Positions 18,231-27,145 of a stretch of 64,000 bases of DNA are shown piece after piece (the stretch's first letter is position 1; every line of letters begins with the position of its first letter). The DNA comes from Sva-07 sp038321235 (lineage in GTDB: Bacteria > Actinomycetota > Acidimicrobiia > Acidimicrobiales > Ilumatobacteraceae). Below the pieces are notes generated by a model, which saw only the letters and a program-made list of their open reading frames with translations, searched no databases and was not told the origin of the DNA. The position numbers and the translations under genes were made by a program. The DNA is taken from the NCBI GenBank assembly GCA_038321235.1, contig JBBQEU010000002.1:12443-76442 (forward strand), given 5' to 3'.

Positions 18231-19067
18231 GTGGACACCACGCTCGCCGAACGCCTCGGGCACTCCGCCGACGATCGCCTGGTGATCTTGTCGTGCGACG
18301 ACCTCGGCTCGTGCCACGCCGCCAACGTCGGCGTGTTCCGCGCCATCCGCGAAGGCGTCGGCACGTGCGCCTCGTTGATGGTGCCGGCGCCGTGGGCTGG
18401 CCATGCCGCCGAACTCTCGTTGCCGACCGACGACCTCGGTGTACACCTCACGCTGAACGCCGAGCACGAGTGCTACCGGTGGGGTCCGATCACCCACGCG
18501 CCGTCGCTGCAGTCGGGCGAAGGTGGCTTTCCCCGCACGCTCGAAGACCTGTGGGAGCACGCGGACCCCGCCGAGGTACTCCGCGAACTCCGCGCGCAGA
18601 TCGAACGGGCAGTGGCCTGGGGAGTCGATGTCACCCATCTCGCACCGCACCTCACGGCGATCACGTTGCGACCAGAGTTCTTCGACGTGTACCTCGAACT
18701 GGCCGTCGAGTTCGCCCTCCCGATCCGGCTCCCGTCGACGGTGACCGCCGAACAAGCGGGCTTCCCGTTCCGACGCCTCGCCGCCGACGAGGGCATCGAG
18801 TTCCCCGACCACTTCGACCACGACTGGCGCGCCGGCAGCGCCGAGCGCGTTCACGCCGCCATCGACGCATTGGCACCCGGCGTCACCGAGATCCACGTGC
18901 AACCGGCGATCGACACGCCCGAGGTGCGCGCCCTCGGCGAATACACCCAAGGGTGGATCGACGACCTCGAGCTGATCACCAGCGACGACCTCCGTGCACG
19001 TCTCGACGAGAGTGGAGCGATCCTGATCGGCTATCGGGCGCTGCGCGACGCAATGCGCAATCGCTGA
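18231..19067 (+). CDS. ChbG/YdjC family carbohydrate deacetylase-like protein
   Basis: A 278-residue protein from GTG 18231. Conserved elements of the YdjC/ChbG fold are present: SCDDLGSCHAAN near the N-terminus (metal-binding Asp), GVHLTLN (His) and VTHLAPHLTA (the His-rich helix start). Family members remove N-acetyl groups from chitooligosaccharides or related sugars with a divalent metal. The usual HxDxHxH pattern is altered here to HLAPH, so the substrate may differ. It is convergent with the mca-associated pair. Confidence 0.85.
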   Translation: MDTTLAERLGHSADDRLVILSCDDLGSCHAANVGVFRAIREGVGTCASLMVPAPWAGHAAELSLPTDDLGVHLTLNAEHECYRWGPITHAPSLQSGEGGFPRTLEDLWEHADPAEVLRELRAQIERAVAWGVDVTHLAPHLTAITLRPEFFDVYLELAVEFALPIRLPSTVTAEQAGFPFRRLAADEGIEFPDHFDHDWRAGSAERVHAAIDALAPGVTEIHVQPAIDTPEVRALGEYTQGWIDDLELITSDDLRARLDESGAILIGYRALRDAMRNR

Positions 19068-19078
19068 GGCGCCACGGG

Positions 19079-19315
19079 TCACCGCTGGTCGACGAGGCGC
19101 CCAATCGCGTCCGCCGCTGCACCCGACTTCAACACGTCGAGCACCACACCGGTGTGGCCGGACGCCTTGAGCACGCCACGCATGAAGGCGACCGTCGGGT
19201 CGAAATCGACGGCGACTGCATCGACGAGCGGCACGGTGACCACAGCGTCGGCGTCGTCGGGGCCGTCGACGCGTTCGTCCTTCTTGGCCACGACCACCCG
19301 GTACTGCACGCTCAT
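19079..19315 (-). CDS. small protein coupled to mca, unknown function
   Basis: A 78-residue acidic protein whose ATG (19313-19315) overlaps the TGA of mca by the ATGA arrangement, so it is translated after mca on the same message. It contains no signal peptide or recognised domain; the first half reads like a beta-strand pair (YRVVVAKK, VVTVPLVDAVAVDF) and the second half like an amphipathic helix. Small genes directly after mca are common in mycothiol-making bacteria, which supports a real gene. A longer in-frame extension upstream lies within mca and is rejected. Confidence 0.7.
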   Translation of the reverse strand: MSVQYRVVVAKKDERVDGPDDADAVVTVPLVDAVAVDFDPTVAFMRGVLKASGHTGVVLDVLKSGAAADAIGRLVDQR

Positions 19316-20223
19316 CGCGACACCCGCTCGCTGACACCGGCGAACAGGTCGCGTTCGCCGTCGTCGGCCGGGATCGACCCGACCAGCGTGCGGGCCAGGA
19401 TCCAGTCCTCCCACGGGTACGCCGCGGTGAACTCGTCGTCGTCGAAACCGAATCCCCACCAGGCCGACGACGGGTCGACCTGGGTGGCGTGGGCCTGCAG
19501 CGCGCCTCGACGCACGTGGCCGTAGCCGGTGATGTCGATACGTGTCGTGATGCGATGATCCTGCGACGGCCGATCGAGCCACTCCTGCTCGAACGGCGAC
19601 TCGCCCTTCACTCGGATCATCAGTTCGTGGATCGCCAGAATCCGCGCCTTCGACCACACCGAGTAGTAGAGCTTCGATGGGGCGAACGGCTCGCCCAGAT
19701 CGGGGTACCAGTCGGGGTCGCCCGCTCGCTCGAACGCGAGCACCGAGATGTCGTGCACACGAAGGTGGTCAGGATGCGGGTAGCCGCGCTGGTCGTCGCC
19801 GTAGGTGATGATCACCTGCGGCCGCTCGCGCCGGATGACGGCAACCAGCCGGCCCGAGGCCTCGTCGATGTCGGCCTGATGGAAGCACTCCGGATGTTCG
19901 TTCGGCTCGGTCTCGGCCATCCCCGAATCGCGATAGCCCAGCATCTCGACAACATCGAAGCCGATGATCTCGGCCGAGGCGGCGAGTTCGGGGGCACGCA
20001 GAGCGGCGACCTTCACCCGCTCCTCCTCGGGCGTCAACCCGTGGAACGGCTGGCCGGGTTCGCGCAGCGACGGGTTCTGGAGGTCGCCCTCTTCGCCGCC
20101 GGTGCAACACACCAACACGGTGTGCACTCCCTGGTCGTGGTACCTGGCGACGGTCGGTGCCCCCTTCGACGCTTCGTCGTCGGGATGCGCGTGCACGGTG
20201 AGCAACGAGAGGCGTTCGGTCAC
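19312..20223 (-). CDS. mca: mycothiol S-conjugate amidase Mca
   Basis: A 303-residue PIG-L/LmbE-fold zinc hydrolase from GTG 20223. The metal motif is HAHPDDE (11-17), followed by ASKGA, which is typical of Mca rather than MshB. A third ligand lies in GYPHPDHLRVHD. Mca cleaves mycothiol S-conjugates to mercapturic acids and glucosaminyl-inositol, a detoxification step, so the organism is expected to make mycothiol. TAGTCT seven bases upstream of GTG 20223 fixes the start; the frame extends 52 codons further but without similarity. It is coupled to a small downstream ORF. Confidence 0.93.
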   Translation of the reverse strand: MTERLSLLTVHAHPDDEASKGAPTVARYHDQGVHTVLVCCTGGEEGDLQNPSLREPGQPFHGLTPEEERVKVAALRAPELAASAEIIGFDVVEMLGYRDSGMAETEPNEHPECFHQADIDEASGRLVAVIRRERPQVIITYGDDQRGYPHPDHLRVHDISVLAFERAGDPDWYPDLGEPFAPSKLYYSVWSKARILAIHELMIRVKGESPFEQEWLDRPSQDHRITTRIDITGYGHVRRGALQAHATQVDPSSAWWGFGFDDDEFTAAYPWEDWILARTLVGSIPADDGERDLFAGVSERVSR

Positions 20224-20230
20224 CCTGGGC

Positions 20231-20236
20231 AGACTA
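20231..20236 (-). promoter_or_regulatory. -10 box TAGTCT, leaderless promoter of mca
   Basis: TAGTCT on the minus strand, 7 nt before GTG 20223; identical to the box of the LuxR-type gene. Confidence 0.5.
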
Positions 20237-20283
20237 CCGCTGGCCGATGTCACCTGTGATTCCCCGTTGAGATCGACAGCGCG

Positions 20284-20289
20284 TACGAT
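20284..20289 (+). promoter_or_regulatory. -10 box TACGAT, leaderless promoter of the PEBP lipoprotein
   Basis: TACGAT, 7 nt before GTG 20297, divergent from the mca promoter 48 bp away. Confidence 0.5.
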
Positions 20290-20296
20290 CCGGCGG

Positions 20297-20971
20297 GTGA
20301 AGCGACGGACGGTCACGATCTTGGTCTCGACGTGCGCGGGACTCGCGGTCTTCGCGGGCTGCGACACGGGCGACGGCAAGCAGCTCCAACCGTACGACCC
20401 TGCCGACTACCCGAGCCCGACCGTTCCGTCGACGGTGGAGGACGAGTTCGTCGTCGACCCGACCTTCGACCCCAACGCAGACCCCGACGCAGGTACGGCA
20501 TCGCCCGCGGCGACCATCGAACCGTTCAGCGTGGCGGCACCGTGGCTGGATGGTGGCGAGATCGACCCCCGCTTCACGTGTGATGGCCTCGACGTCGCGC
20601 CCGCTCTCAGCTGGGGCGCCGTGCCCGGCGGAACCGTCGAGATCGCGCTCACCCTCGTCGACGACTCGGCCGTCAGTGACGGACAGCCGTTCGTCCATTG
20701 GGTGATCGGCGGCCTCGACCCCGCCGAAATCGCACTCACGGAGGGAGACGCGCCTCCGGGGGCGCTCCAGGCCCTCAATTACTTCGGTGATGTCGGGTAC
20801 GGCGGCCCCTGTCCGCCACCCGGCGAGGAACCTCACCTGTACCGACTCACGGCATACGCGCTCAACCAACAGCTCGAACTTGCCGATGGAGATCTTGCAA
20901 CCGAGTTCTTGGACACCATCGCCACACTTTCGATCGCGTCGACCGACGTGACAGGGTTCTATCAGCGGTGA
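20297..20971 (+). CDS. YbhB/YbcL-type PEBP (Raf kinase inhibitor-like) lipoprotein
   Basis: A 224-residue protein from GTG 20297. The signal peptide ends in FAGC (Cys22), so it is probably a lipoprotein, followed by a Pro/Asp-rich linker to about residue 75. The PEBP domain shows DPRFTCDGLDVAPALSW, FVHWVIGGLDP and GGPCPPPGEEPHLY, the three ligand-pocket motifs of the bacterial YbhB group. The biochemical role of bacterial PEBPs is unclear; a small phosphorylated ligand is assumed from the family. The GGDEF-EAL gene begins about 50 bases downstream and may be cotranscribed. Confidence 0.88.
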   Translation: MKRRTVTILVSTCAGLAVFAGCDTGDGKQLQPYDPADYPSPTVPSTVEDEFVVDPTFDPNADPDAGTASPAATIEPFSVAAPWLDGGEIDPRFTCDGLDVAPALSWGAVPGGTVEIALTLVDDSAVSDGQPFVHWVIGGLDPAEIALTEGDAPPGALQALNYFGDVGYGGPCPPPGEEPHLYRLTAYALNQQLELADGDLATEFLDTIATLSIASTDVTGFYQR

Positions 20972-21022
20972 ACTTTCGTGCCCGGGGCAACAACCGAGGC
21001 ATCGAGCGGAGAAGGAGCACCA

Positions 21023-22783
21023 GTGCCGGGCGACAACAACAACGAGGGGCCGACGAGCTCCGGCCCGCGCACCTGGGCACCGCCGACCGAGCACCTCTTG
21101 CAGTTCGCCCAACGGGCATTGCTCGATGCCGACGGCACGGCGATGGTGATCATCGGATTCGACGGTTCGATCCGGTCGGCCAACGATTCGGCGCTCCATC
21201 TCCTGCGCGCCACCTCGACCGATGAGCTTGTCGCAGGGACCCCTGCCCACGTCATGCTCCGGTCGCTCCTCGATCATGCTCCACGACAGCTCATCGCCGG
21301 CGAGGCCGTTGGCACCTGGCAGGGTGACATCGACCACGTCGACTCATTCGGAGAAGCGCTCGTGCTGCGGGCGACCGTCGCCGTGCGGCGCGACGACTCG
21401 CTCGAGGATGGTGGCTTCATCGGCTTGATCGCCCACGACGTCACCCGAGCACGCGACGAGACCGCCAGGCTGCGCCACCGTGCCACCCACGACCCCCTCA
21501 CAGGACTGGCCAACCGCCGCAGGATCATGTCCAGCCTCGCCCATGCAATCGCCGCACAGCGCACACATCCGGGACATGTCGCTGCCATCTTCATCGACGT
21601 CGACCGGCTCAAGTACGTCAACGATGCGCTCGGCCACCCGATCGGCGACCAGCTGCTCGTCCAGGCTTCACGGCGCCTCGCCGACAGCATTCGTCCGGAG
21701 GACCGCGTCGCACGGATCGGTGGCGACGAGTTCCTGGTCGTGTGCGCCGACGTGCCTGACACCGTCACGGCGCTCGAGCTGGCCGAACGCATGCGACGTG
21801 CGCTCACCGGACGCCTCCGACTTCGTGAGATCGACCTCGATTTCTCGGTGAGTATCGGCGTGGCGGTGAGCGACCACGAGGTGCTGGCGATGACCGACGA
21901 CGCAGCCGCCGAGGCACTCATCAGCAACGCAGACACCGCGATGTACGAGGCGAAGGGCTCGGGGCGCACCCGATCCTGCCTGTTCACGCCCGAGATGCGA
22001 ACGGCAGCTCGCGAGCGCGCAGCTCTCGGCGCCGAGCTCGGTCGTGCCATCACCGAACAGCAGCTCACGGTCGAGTTCCAACCGTTGTTCTCGACGGTGG
22101 ACCGTCGAGCAGTGGGCGCCGAGGCGCTGGCCCGATGGCACCACATCGATCGCGGACAGATGGACCCCACCGAGTTCATCAACATCGCCGAGGAATCGGG
22201 AACGATCGGGCGACTCGGGGAATTCGTGCTCGAACAGGCATTGCTCGAGACACGCCAATGGATCGATCACAAGGTCGTCGGCAACGACTTCGCCGTCCAC
22301 GTGAACGCCTCGACGGCGCAGATGGCGAGTCCGTCGTTCGTCAGCCAGGTGCTCTCGACGCTCCGTCGGCACGAGTTGGGGCCGGAGCGCCTGGTGCTCG
22401 AAGCACGAGAAACGGCCCTCCTCGGCCGGAATCCCGACGTGGATCGAACCGTGCGGACATTCCGCCGTGCTGGGGTCCAGGTCGCAATCGACAATTTCGG
22501 CACCGGGGCCAATGCCCTGTCGCTGCTCACCGATGTGGGCGCCGACATCTTGAAGCTCGACGGCTCGCTCGCACTGCCGTCGGGATCGACCGACGCCGAT
22601 ACGAGGATCGTTCGAGCCGTGGTCCTGCTCGCCCACTCACTCGGCATGCGCGTGGTGGCCGAACGTGTCAGCAGCACCGACCAGCTGCGGCGGCTGCGAT
22701 CGGCGGGGTGCGATCTGGTGCAGGGCAACCTGCTCGCAGCGCCTGGGCCCGCCGGCGAACTCGTCTTGACCGCCCCGTACTGA
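21023..22783 (+). CDS. PAS-GGDEF-EAL cyclic-di-GMP protein
   Basis: A 586-residue soluble protein. Start GTG 21023 is preferred because GAAGGAG lies five bases before it; an in-frame GTG at 20978 has no such site. Residues 25-140 are PAS-like. The GGDEF domain has intact GGDEF (233-237) and the inhibitory RxxD site five residues upstream (RPED), so diguanylate cyclase activity with product inhibition is expected. The EAL domain keeps AEALARW, the Asn in HVNAS, both Glu in LEARET, the Lys in LKLDGS and the Gln in VQGNL, but the DDFGTG loop reads DNFGTG. That loses one metal-binding Asp, so phosphodiesterase activity may be weak or absent. It may act as a regulated cyclase with an EAL sensor. 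Confidence 0.93.
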   Translation: MPGDNNNEGPTSSGPRTWAPPTEHLLQFAQRALLDADGTAMVIIGFDGSIRSANDSALHLLRATSTDELVAGTPAHVMLRSLLDHAPRQLIAGEAVGTWQGDIDHVDSFGEALVLRATVAVRRDDSLEDGGFIGLIAHDVTRARDETARLRHRATHDPLTGLANRRRIMSSLAHAIAAQRTHPGHVAAIFIDVDRLKYVNDALGHPIGDQLLVQASRRLADSIRPEDRVARIGGDEFLVVCADVPDTVTALELAERMRRALTGRLRLREIDLDFSVSIGVAVSDHEVLAMTDDAAAEALISNADTAMYEAKGSGRTRSCLFTPEMRTAARERAALGAELGRAITEQQLTVEFQPLFSTVDRRAVGAEALARWHHIDRGQMDPTEFINIAEESGTIGRLGEFVLEQALLETRQWIDHKVVGNDFAVHVNASTAQMASPSFVSQVLSTLRRHELGPERLVLEARETALLGRNPDVDRTVRTFRRAGVQVAIDNFGTGANALSLLTDVGADILKLDGSLALPSGSTDADTRIVRAVVLLAHSLGMRVVAERVSSTDQLRRLRSAGCDLVQGNLLAAPGPAGELVLTAPY

Positions 22784-22833
22784 GCAACGCTCACCCGACC
22801 CCGACCCGCCGTCATCAGATGAGGGTGACTCGG

Positions 22834-22839
22834 TACCCT
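22834..22839 (+). promoter_or_regulatory. -10 box TACCCT, leaderless promoter of the rhomboid-glpD unit
   Basis: TACCCT, 6 nt before GTG 22846. It makes the upstream in-frame ATG at 22819 an unlikely start. Confidence 0.5.
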
Positions 22840-22845
22840 GGTGCC

Positions 22846-23817
22846 GTGCCGTTGCCTCTCCCACCGCCACCAGAGTCGCGGGGAACCGCGCCGGGCGGCC
22901 GCCCGTATCCATCGATCCCGTCAGCGCCCAGTGCCGGCTCGACCACCACCTGCTACCGCCATCCCGACCGCATCGCCGGTCGACGGTGCACTCGGTGTGG
23001 CAAGCCGGCGTGCGACTCCTGCCTGACGCAAGCCGCCGTGGGCAGCCACTGCCCCGACTGCGCCAAGGTGGGGCGTCCCGACGCCCGCACGCGCGCCCGC
23101 TTCTGGTCGGCGCGTCAGCCGGTGCTGGTGACCATGACGCTGATCGCGGTCAACGTGGCGGTGTTCATCCTCGTACTGCTCGTGACCCGCGAACCCTCAG
23201 CACTCACCGGCGGCGTGACCGACATGCACCTCCGACTCGGACTGAGCAAGGACGTGCTCGCGCAGCCGATCGCCTGGCAGAGCGACGACGGCGGCGCCTT
23301 CGTCACCCAACCCGACGGATGGTACCGACTGGTCACCTCGGGATTCCTGCACTTCGGCATCATCCACATCGCCTTCAACATGTACTTCCTCTACGTGCTG
23401 GGACCGATGCTCGAGCCGGGCCTCGGCCGAGTCAACTACCTCCTGCTGTACATGGCGTCGCTGCTCGGCGGGTCGCTCGGGGTGATCCTGCTCGACGGCG
23501 GGGGCATCACCGCCGGAGCATCCGGCGCAGTGTTCGGGCTGCTCGCCGCAGCGACGGTCGGGCTCTGGCGCCGCGGGGTCAATCCGTTCACCACCGGCAT
23601 CGGCACCACGTTGATCCTCAACCTGTTCATCACGTTCGCCATCCCGGGCATCTCGATCGGTGGCCACATCGGTGGCGCCATCGCTGGCGCAATCTGCGGG
23701 TCGATCATGCTCGCACCGTCGCATCGGCGGGGGCCCGCCTGGGCCACGTGGGCGACCCCGGCGGCGGTCGGGATCGGCAGTGTGGTGGCAGTGATCATGA
23801 TCGTGAGCGCCACATGA
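22846..23817 (+). CDS. rhomboid family intramembrane serine protease with N-terminal zinc ribbon
   Basis: A 323-residue protein. After a Pro-rich start, residues 30-75 hold a Cys/His cluster (CYRHPD, CTRCGKPACDSC, CPDC) resembling a B-box-like zinc finger often fused to actinobacterial rhomboids. Six or more membrane helices follow. The catalytic Ser lies in GASGAVFG, the His in GGHIGGAIAG, and HIAFNMYFLY supplies the helix-2 His/Asn, so the protease is probably active in the cytoplasmic membrane. Its stop overlaps the glpD start (ATGA), implying coupling. The substrates are unknown. Confidence 0.92.
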   Translation: MPLPLPPPPESRGTAPGGRPYPSIPSAPSAGSTTTCYRHPDRIAGRRCTRCGKPACDSCLTQAAVGSHCPDCAKVGRPDARTRARFWSARQPVLVTMTLIAVNVAVFILVLLVTREPSALTGGVTDMHLRLGLSKDVLAQPIAWQSDDGGAFVTQPDGWYRLVTSGFLHFGIIHIAFNMYFLYVLGPMLEPGLGRVNYLLLYMASLLGGSLGVILLDGGGITAGASGAVFGLLAAATVGLWRRGVNPFTTGIGTTLILNLFITFAIPGISIGGHIGGAIAGAICGSIMLAPSHRRGPAWATWATPAAVGIGSVVAVIMIVSAT

Positions 23818-25481
23818 CCCTGCGCGATCGCCACATCCAGCGGCTTCGAACCGAGACCTTCGACACGCTCGTGGTCGGCGGTGGCATCAACGGTGCAGTC
23901 GCGGCGGCCTCGCTGGCGGGACGCGGTGCGAAGGTCGCCATCATCGACCGGGGCGACTTCGCACACTTCACGAGCCAGGCGTCGTCGAACCTCGTGTGGG
24001 GTGGCTTCAAGTACCTCGAGAACTACGAGCTCTTCCTGGTCTGGAAACTGTGCCGGTCTCGCAACCAGCTGATGAAGGCCTACCCGGACAACATCAAGCA
24101 GATCGGGTTCTACGCGACGCTCGACGAGACCTCGCCGTACAAGCCGTGGTTCGCCGGGCTCGGATCGCTCGGTTATTGGATCATCGGCATGTTCGGCACT
24201 CGGCGGCCCCGCGTCCTGTCGACCGAACACATCGAACGCGAGGAACCGGCGATCGACACCTCGAGCGCCCTCGGTGGCATCGAGTACTACGACGGCATCC
24301 TCGTCGACAACGATGCCCGATTCGTGTTCTCGTTCGTGCGGGCAGCCATCGACGCCGGCGCCGCAGCGGCGAACTACGTCGAACTCGTGTCGGCCGAACG
24401 CTCCGAGGGACGGTGGGTCGCCCACCTGCGCGACGTCGACACCGGCGATGAATTCACCACCACGGCGCGCACGATCGTGAACGCTGCCGGACCCTTCGTC
24501 GACGAGGTCAACCAGGAGTGGGGCCTCACCACCGAGAACCGCATCGTGTACTCCAAGGGCATCCATCTCGTGGTGCCACGTCTGACGACCACCGAACACC
24601 ACAAGGTGCTCGCCTTCTTCGACGATTCGGGGCGGCTGTTCTACGTGATCCCGATGGGCCGACGGTCGGTGATCGGCACCACCGACACCCGCGTCGACAC
24701 TCCCTTCACCGAGGTCACCGACGACGACATCGAGTTCCTCCTCGGCCAGATCAACGCACGGATGGACCTCCCGTCACCACTGACCAGGGCCGACATCATC
24801 GCCGAGCGCTGCGGTGTTCGCCCGCTCGTCGTGAAGCGGAGCAGCGGCGACCACAGTGACGTCGACTGGACCAAACTCAGCCGGAAACATGCCATCGAGA
24901 CCGACCGCACGCGTGCGGTGGTCACCGTCTTCGGCGGCAAGCTCACCGACTGCATCAACGTCGGCGAGGAGGTCGCCGCCGAGGTCGAACGCCTCGGTGT
25001 GCCGCTCGAGCCCGACCTGCACAACTGGTACGGCGAACCCGCAGCGGCCACCCGAGAGGAGTTCTACCGCCAGGCGCGGCTCATGCAGCTCGACCGATAC
25101 CGCACGAAGGCCGACACCGAGCCGCTGACCGACCGGCTGTGGCGTCGATACGGCCGACGGGCCTTCGGGATGCTCGAAGCGATCCGGGAGAACCCCGAGA
25201 TGGCCGAGGACGTGATGGGTTCGGCCGACTATCTCCGCGTGGAACTGCACGCGGCGGCGCGCACCGAGATGGTGACACGGCTCGAAGACTTCATGCGGCG
25301 TCGTTCGAAGATCGACCTGGTGGTGCACGACGACGACATCCGCAACTCCACCGGCCTTGCCGCAGTGGCCGAGATCCTCTTCGGCAACGATGCCGAGCGT
25401 CGCCTCGCCGAGTACTACGGCGGTCCTGACGAGATCCCCCCGGCAGTTCGCTCCGGGCTCGGACGCCTCGGCACGAGCTGA
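23814..25481 (+). CDS. glpD: FAD-dependent glycerol-3-phosphate dehydrogenase
   Basis: A 555-residue enzyme of the GlpD family, starting at ATG 23814, which overlaps the rhomboid stop. The FAD-binding Rossmann motif is VVGGGINGA near the N-terminus, followed by the conserved SSNLVWGGFKYLE segment and later TDTRVD and the GGKLTDC region near residue 375. The C-terminal DAO domain is complete. It oxidises sn-glycerol-3-phosphate to dihydroxyacetone phosphate with electrons passed to the quinone pool, at the membrane. No glycerol kinase or facilitator gene is in the window; the biosynthetic counterpart gpsA is at 61.4-62.4 kb. Confidence 0.92.
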   Translation: MTLRDRHIQRLRTETFDTLVVGGGINGAVAAASLAGRGAKVAIIDRGDFAHFTSQASSNLVWGGFKYLENYELFLVWKLCRSRNQLMKAYPDNIKQIGFYATLDETSPYKPWFAGLGSLGYWIIGMFGTRRPRVLSTEHIEREEPAIDTSSALGGIEYYDGILVDNDARFVFSFVRAAIDAGAAAANYVELVSAERSEGRWVAHLRDVDTGDEFTTTARTIVNAAGPFVDEVNQEWGLTTENRIVYSKGIHLVVPRLTTTEHHKVLAFFDDSGRLFYVIPMGRRSVIGTTDTRVDTPFTEVTDDDIEFLLGQINARMDLPSPLTRADIIAERCGVRPLVVKRSSGDHSDVDWTKLSRKHAIETDRTRAVVTVFGGKLTDCINVGEEVAAEVERLGVPLEPDLHNWYGEPAAATREEFYRQARLMQLDRYRTKADTEPLTDRLWRRYGRRAFGMLEAIRENPEMAEDVMGSADYLRVELHAAARTEMVTRLEDFMRRRSKIDLVVHDDDIRNSTGLAAVAEILFGNDAERRLAEYYGGPDEIPPAVRSGLGRLGTS

Positions 25482-25488
25482 CCGAACC

Positions 25489-26292
25489 GTGATCGACCGT
25501 CTTCGTCGTTGGCTCGCCCGCGATGCAGCGCCGTTCGATCCGGCGTGGCACCCACTCCTCGAACGCGACTTCGAGCATTGGCGGTTGCTCGCACCCGACG
25601 AACTCGAGCGCATGGAGGCACTCGTCGCCGCGTTCTTCCATCACACCAGGTGGGAAGCCGCGAACGGATTCGAACTGACCGAGGACCTCCGAGTGTTGAT
25701 CTCGGCGCAGGCATCGATGCTGCTGCTCGGACTCGAGATCGACGAGTATCCACAACTCACGTCGGTGATCGTCCACCCGTCGACGGTGCGCCTGCATGGC
25801 GATCACGCTGCCGGCGGCGGGCTCCGGGCCTCGGGGACACAGACCCTGGCAGGCCAGGCCCACTACCGTGGTCCCGTCGTGCTGTCGTGGTCGGCGGCCC
25901 GCCGGGGAGCACGGTTCCCGGCCGGCGGACAGAACGTCGTCTACCACGAGTTCGCCCACCAGCTCGACATGCTCGACGGCATCACCGACGGCACACCACC
26001 GCTCGGCGACGAAGGTGCCCGCGAACGCTGGGTCGAGGTGTGCACCGGCGCCTACGATTCGGTACGCGCCGAGGGATCGCCCGTGCTTCGGAGCTACGCG
26101 GGCACCAACCCCGCCGAGTTCTTCGCCGTTGCCACCGAGGTGTTCTTCAACCGCCCGCTCGACGTGCGCGAGCACGAACCGGCCCTCTACGCCGAGTTGC
26201 AGGCGTTCTACCGACAGGACCCTGCCGCGCGTCTCGAACGATTCGTCGCGGCGCATGCCGAACATGCGCCTCCCGACGAAACGAACGTCTGA
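25489..26292 (+). CDS. MtfA-like zinc peptidase (M90 family)
   Basis: A 267-residue protein from GTG 25489, seven bases after glpD. The zinc motif is HEFAH (153-157) with a downstream Glu in NPAEFFAVATEVFF, the M90/MtfA arrangement. E. coli MtfA is an aminopeptidase that also binds the Mlc repressor; only the peptidase part can be inferred here. The N-terminal half aligns with the family (DLRVLISAQASMLLLGL and the YP segment). It probably belongs to the rhomboid-glpD transcription unit. Confidence 0.9.
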   Translation: MIDRLRRWLARDAAPFDPAWHPLLERDFEHWRLLAPDELERMEALVAAFFHHTRWEAANGFELTEDLRVLISAQASMLLLGLEIDEYPQLTSVIVHPSTVRLHGDHAAGGGLRASGTQTLAGQAHYRGPVVLSWSAARRGARFPAGGQNVVYHEFAHQLDMLDGITDGTPPLGDEGARERWVEVCTGAYDSVRAEGSPVLRSYAGTNPAEFFAVATEVFFNRPLDVREHEPALYAELQAFYRQDPAARLERFVAAHAEHAPPDETNV

Positions 26293-26301
26293 GTCGGCGC
26301 C

Positions 26302-27129
26302 ATGCCCATCGTCCTCGGTGCTCTCGCGTCGGTCCTGATCGGCTTCTCCGACTTCCTCGGCCGGTACGGCACTCGACGGTCGAACGCCATCACCGCGACG
26401 AGCGGCGCGATGCTCGGTGGAGCCGTGTCAGGGCTCATCGCTCTGGCGTTGATCCCGAGCGTCTATGCGTTACGCGACGTCGCGCTCGGAGCATCGTCAG
26501 GTCTCCTCGTGGGGATCGCGCTCGCCCTGCTCTACGAGGCAATGGCCACGTCGTCAGCCGCGGTGGCCGGGCCTCTGGTGGCGCTCGGTGCGGCGCTGAT
26601 ACCGCTCGGCTGGGACGTCATTCGCGGCAACCGACCCTCGGGTCTGGTCCTCGTCGGCGTGGTCGTCGCGATCTCCAGTCTGCTGCTGGTGATGTACTCG
26701 CCGGCGCTGAAGGGGACGCTGCGACGCGGGATCGGACTGTCGCTCGTGGCCTCGGTGTTGTTCGGCGTGTCGTTTGCGATGGTGGGCGGGGCGGGAGAGG
26801 ACAGCGGCGTCTGGGCCCCGGCGGCGCAGCGCGTCACCGCGCTGGTGGTGATGCTCGCCTTGGCAACGGCTCGTCACGTTCCGCGGCTGCCGCCCCGACC
26901 GCTCATCGGCCCGATGCTGATCTCGGGGACGTGCGGATCGCTCGCCATCGTCGCCTTCGCGCTCGGGGCCCAGCAAGGATCGCTGGCCACCGTGGCGGTG
27001 TCGGCGTCGATGTTCCCGGCGGTGTCGGCCACGCTGGCTGCGCTGTTCGACGAGGACACGCTGCGGTGGTGGCAGATGATCGGCATCCTGGGCGTGATCG
27101 CCGGGATCTCGCTGATGGCGCTCAGCTGA
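26302..27129 (+). CDS. EamA/DMT superfamily transporter
   Basis: A 275-residue, very hydrophobic protein with about ten membrane segments in two repeats of five, the drug/metabolite transporter layout. It starts at ATG 26302, ten bases after the peptidase stop. No substrate can be inferred. It is convergent with xylA, with 16 bp between the stops. Confidence 0.85.
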   Translation: MPIVLGALASVLIGFSDFLGRYGTRRSNAITATSGAMLGGAVSGLIALALIPSVYALRDVALGASSGLLVGIALALLYEAMATSSAAVAGPLVALGAALIPLGWDVIRGNRPSGLVLVGVVVAISSLLLVMYSPALKGTLRRGIGLSLVASVLFGVSFAMVGGAGEDSGVWAPAAQRVTALVVMLALATARHVPRLPPRPLIGPMLISGTCGSLAIVAFALGAQQGSLATVAVSASMFPAVSATLAALFDEDTLRWWQMIGILGVIAGISLMALS

Positions 27130-27145
27130 ACGCCGCGTTCGCGTG

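Noticed and set aside
17388..19337. 649-aa minus-strand frame across thiolase, SNase and deacetylase genes
   Set aside because: It runs antisense to three recognisable genes and shows no family similarity.
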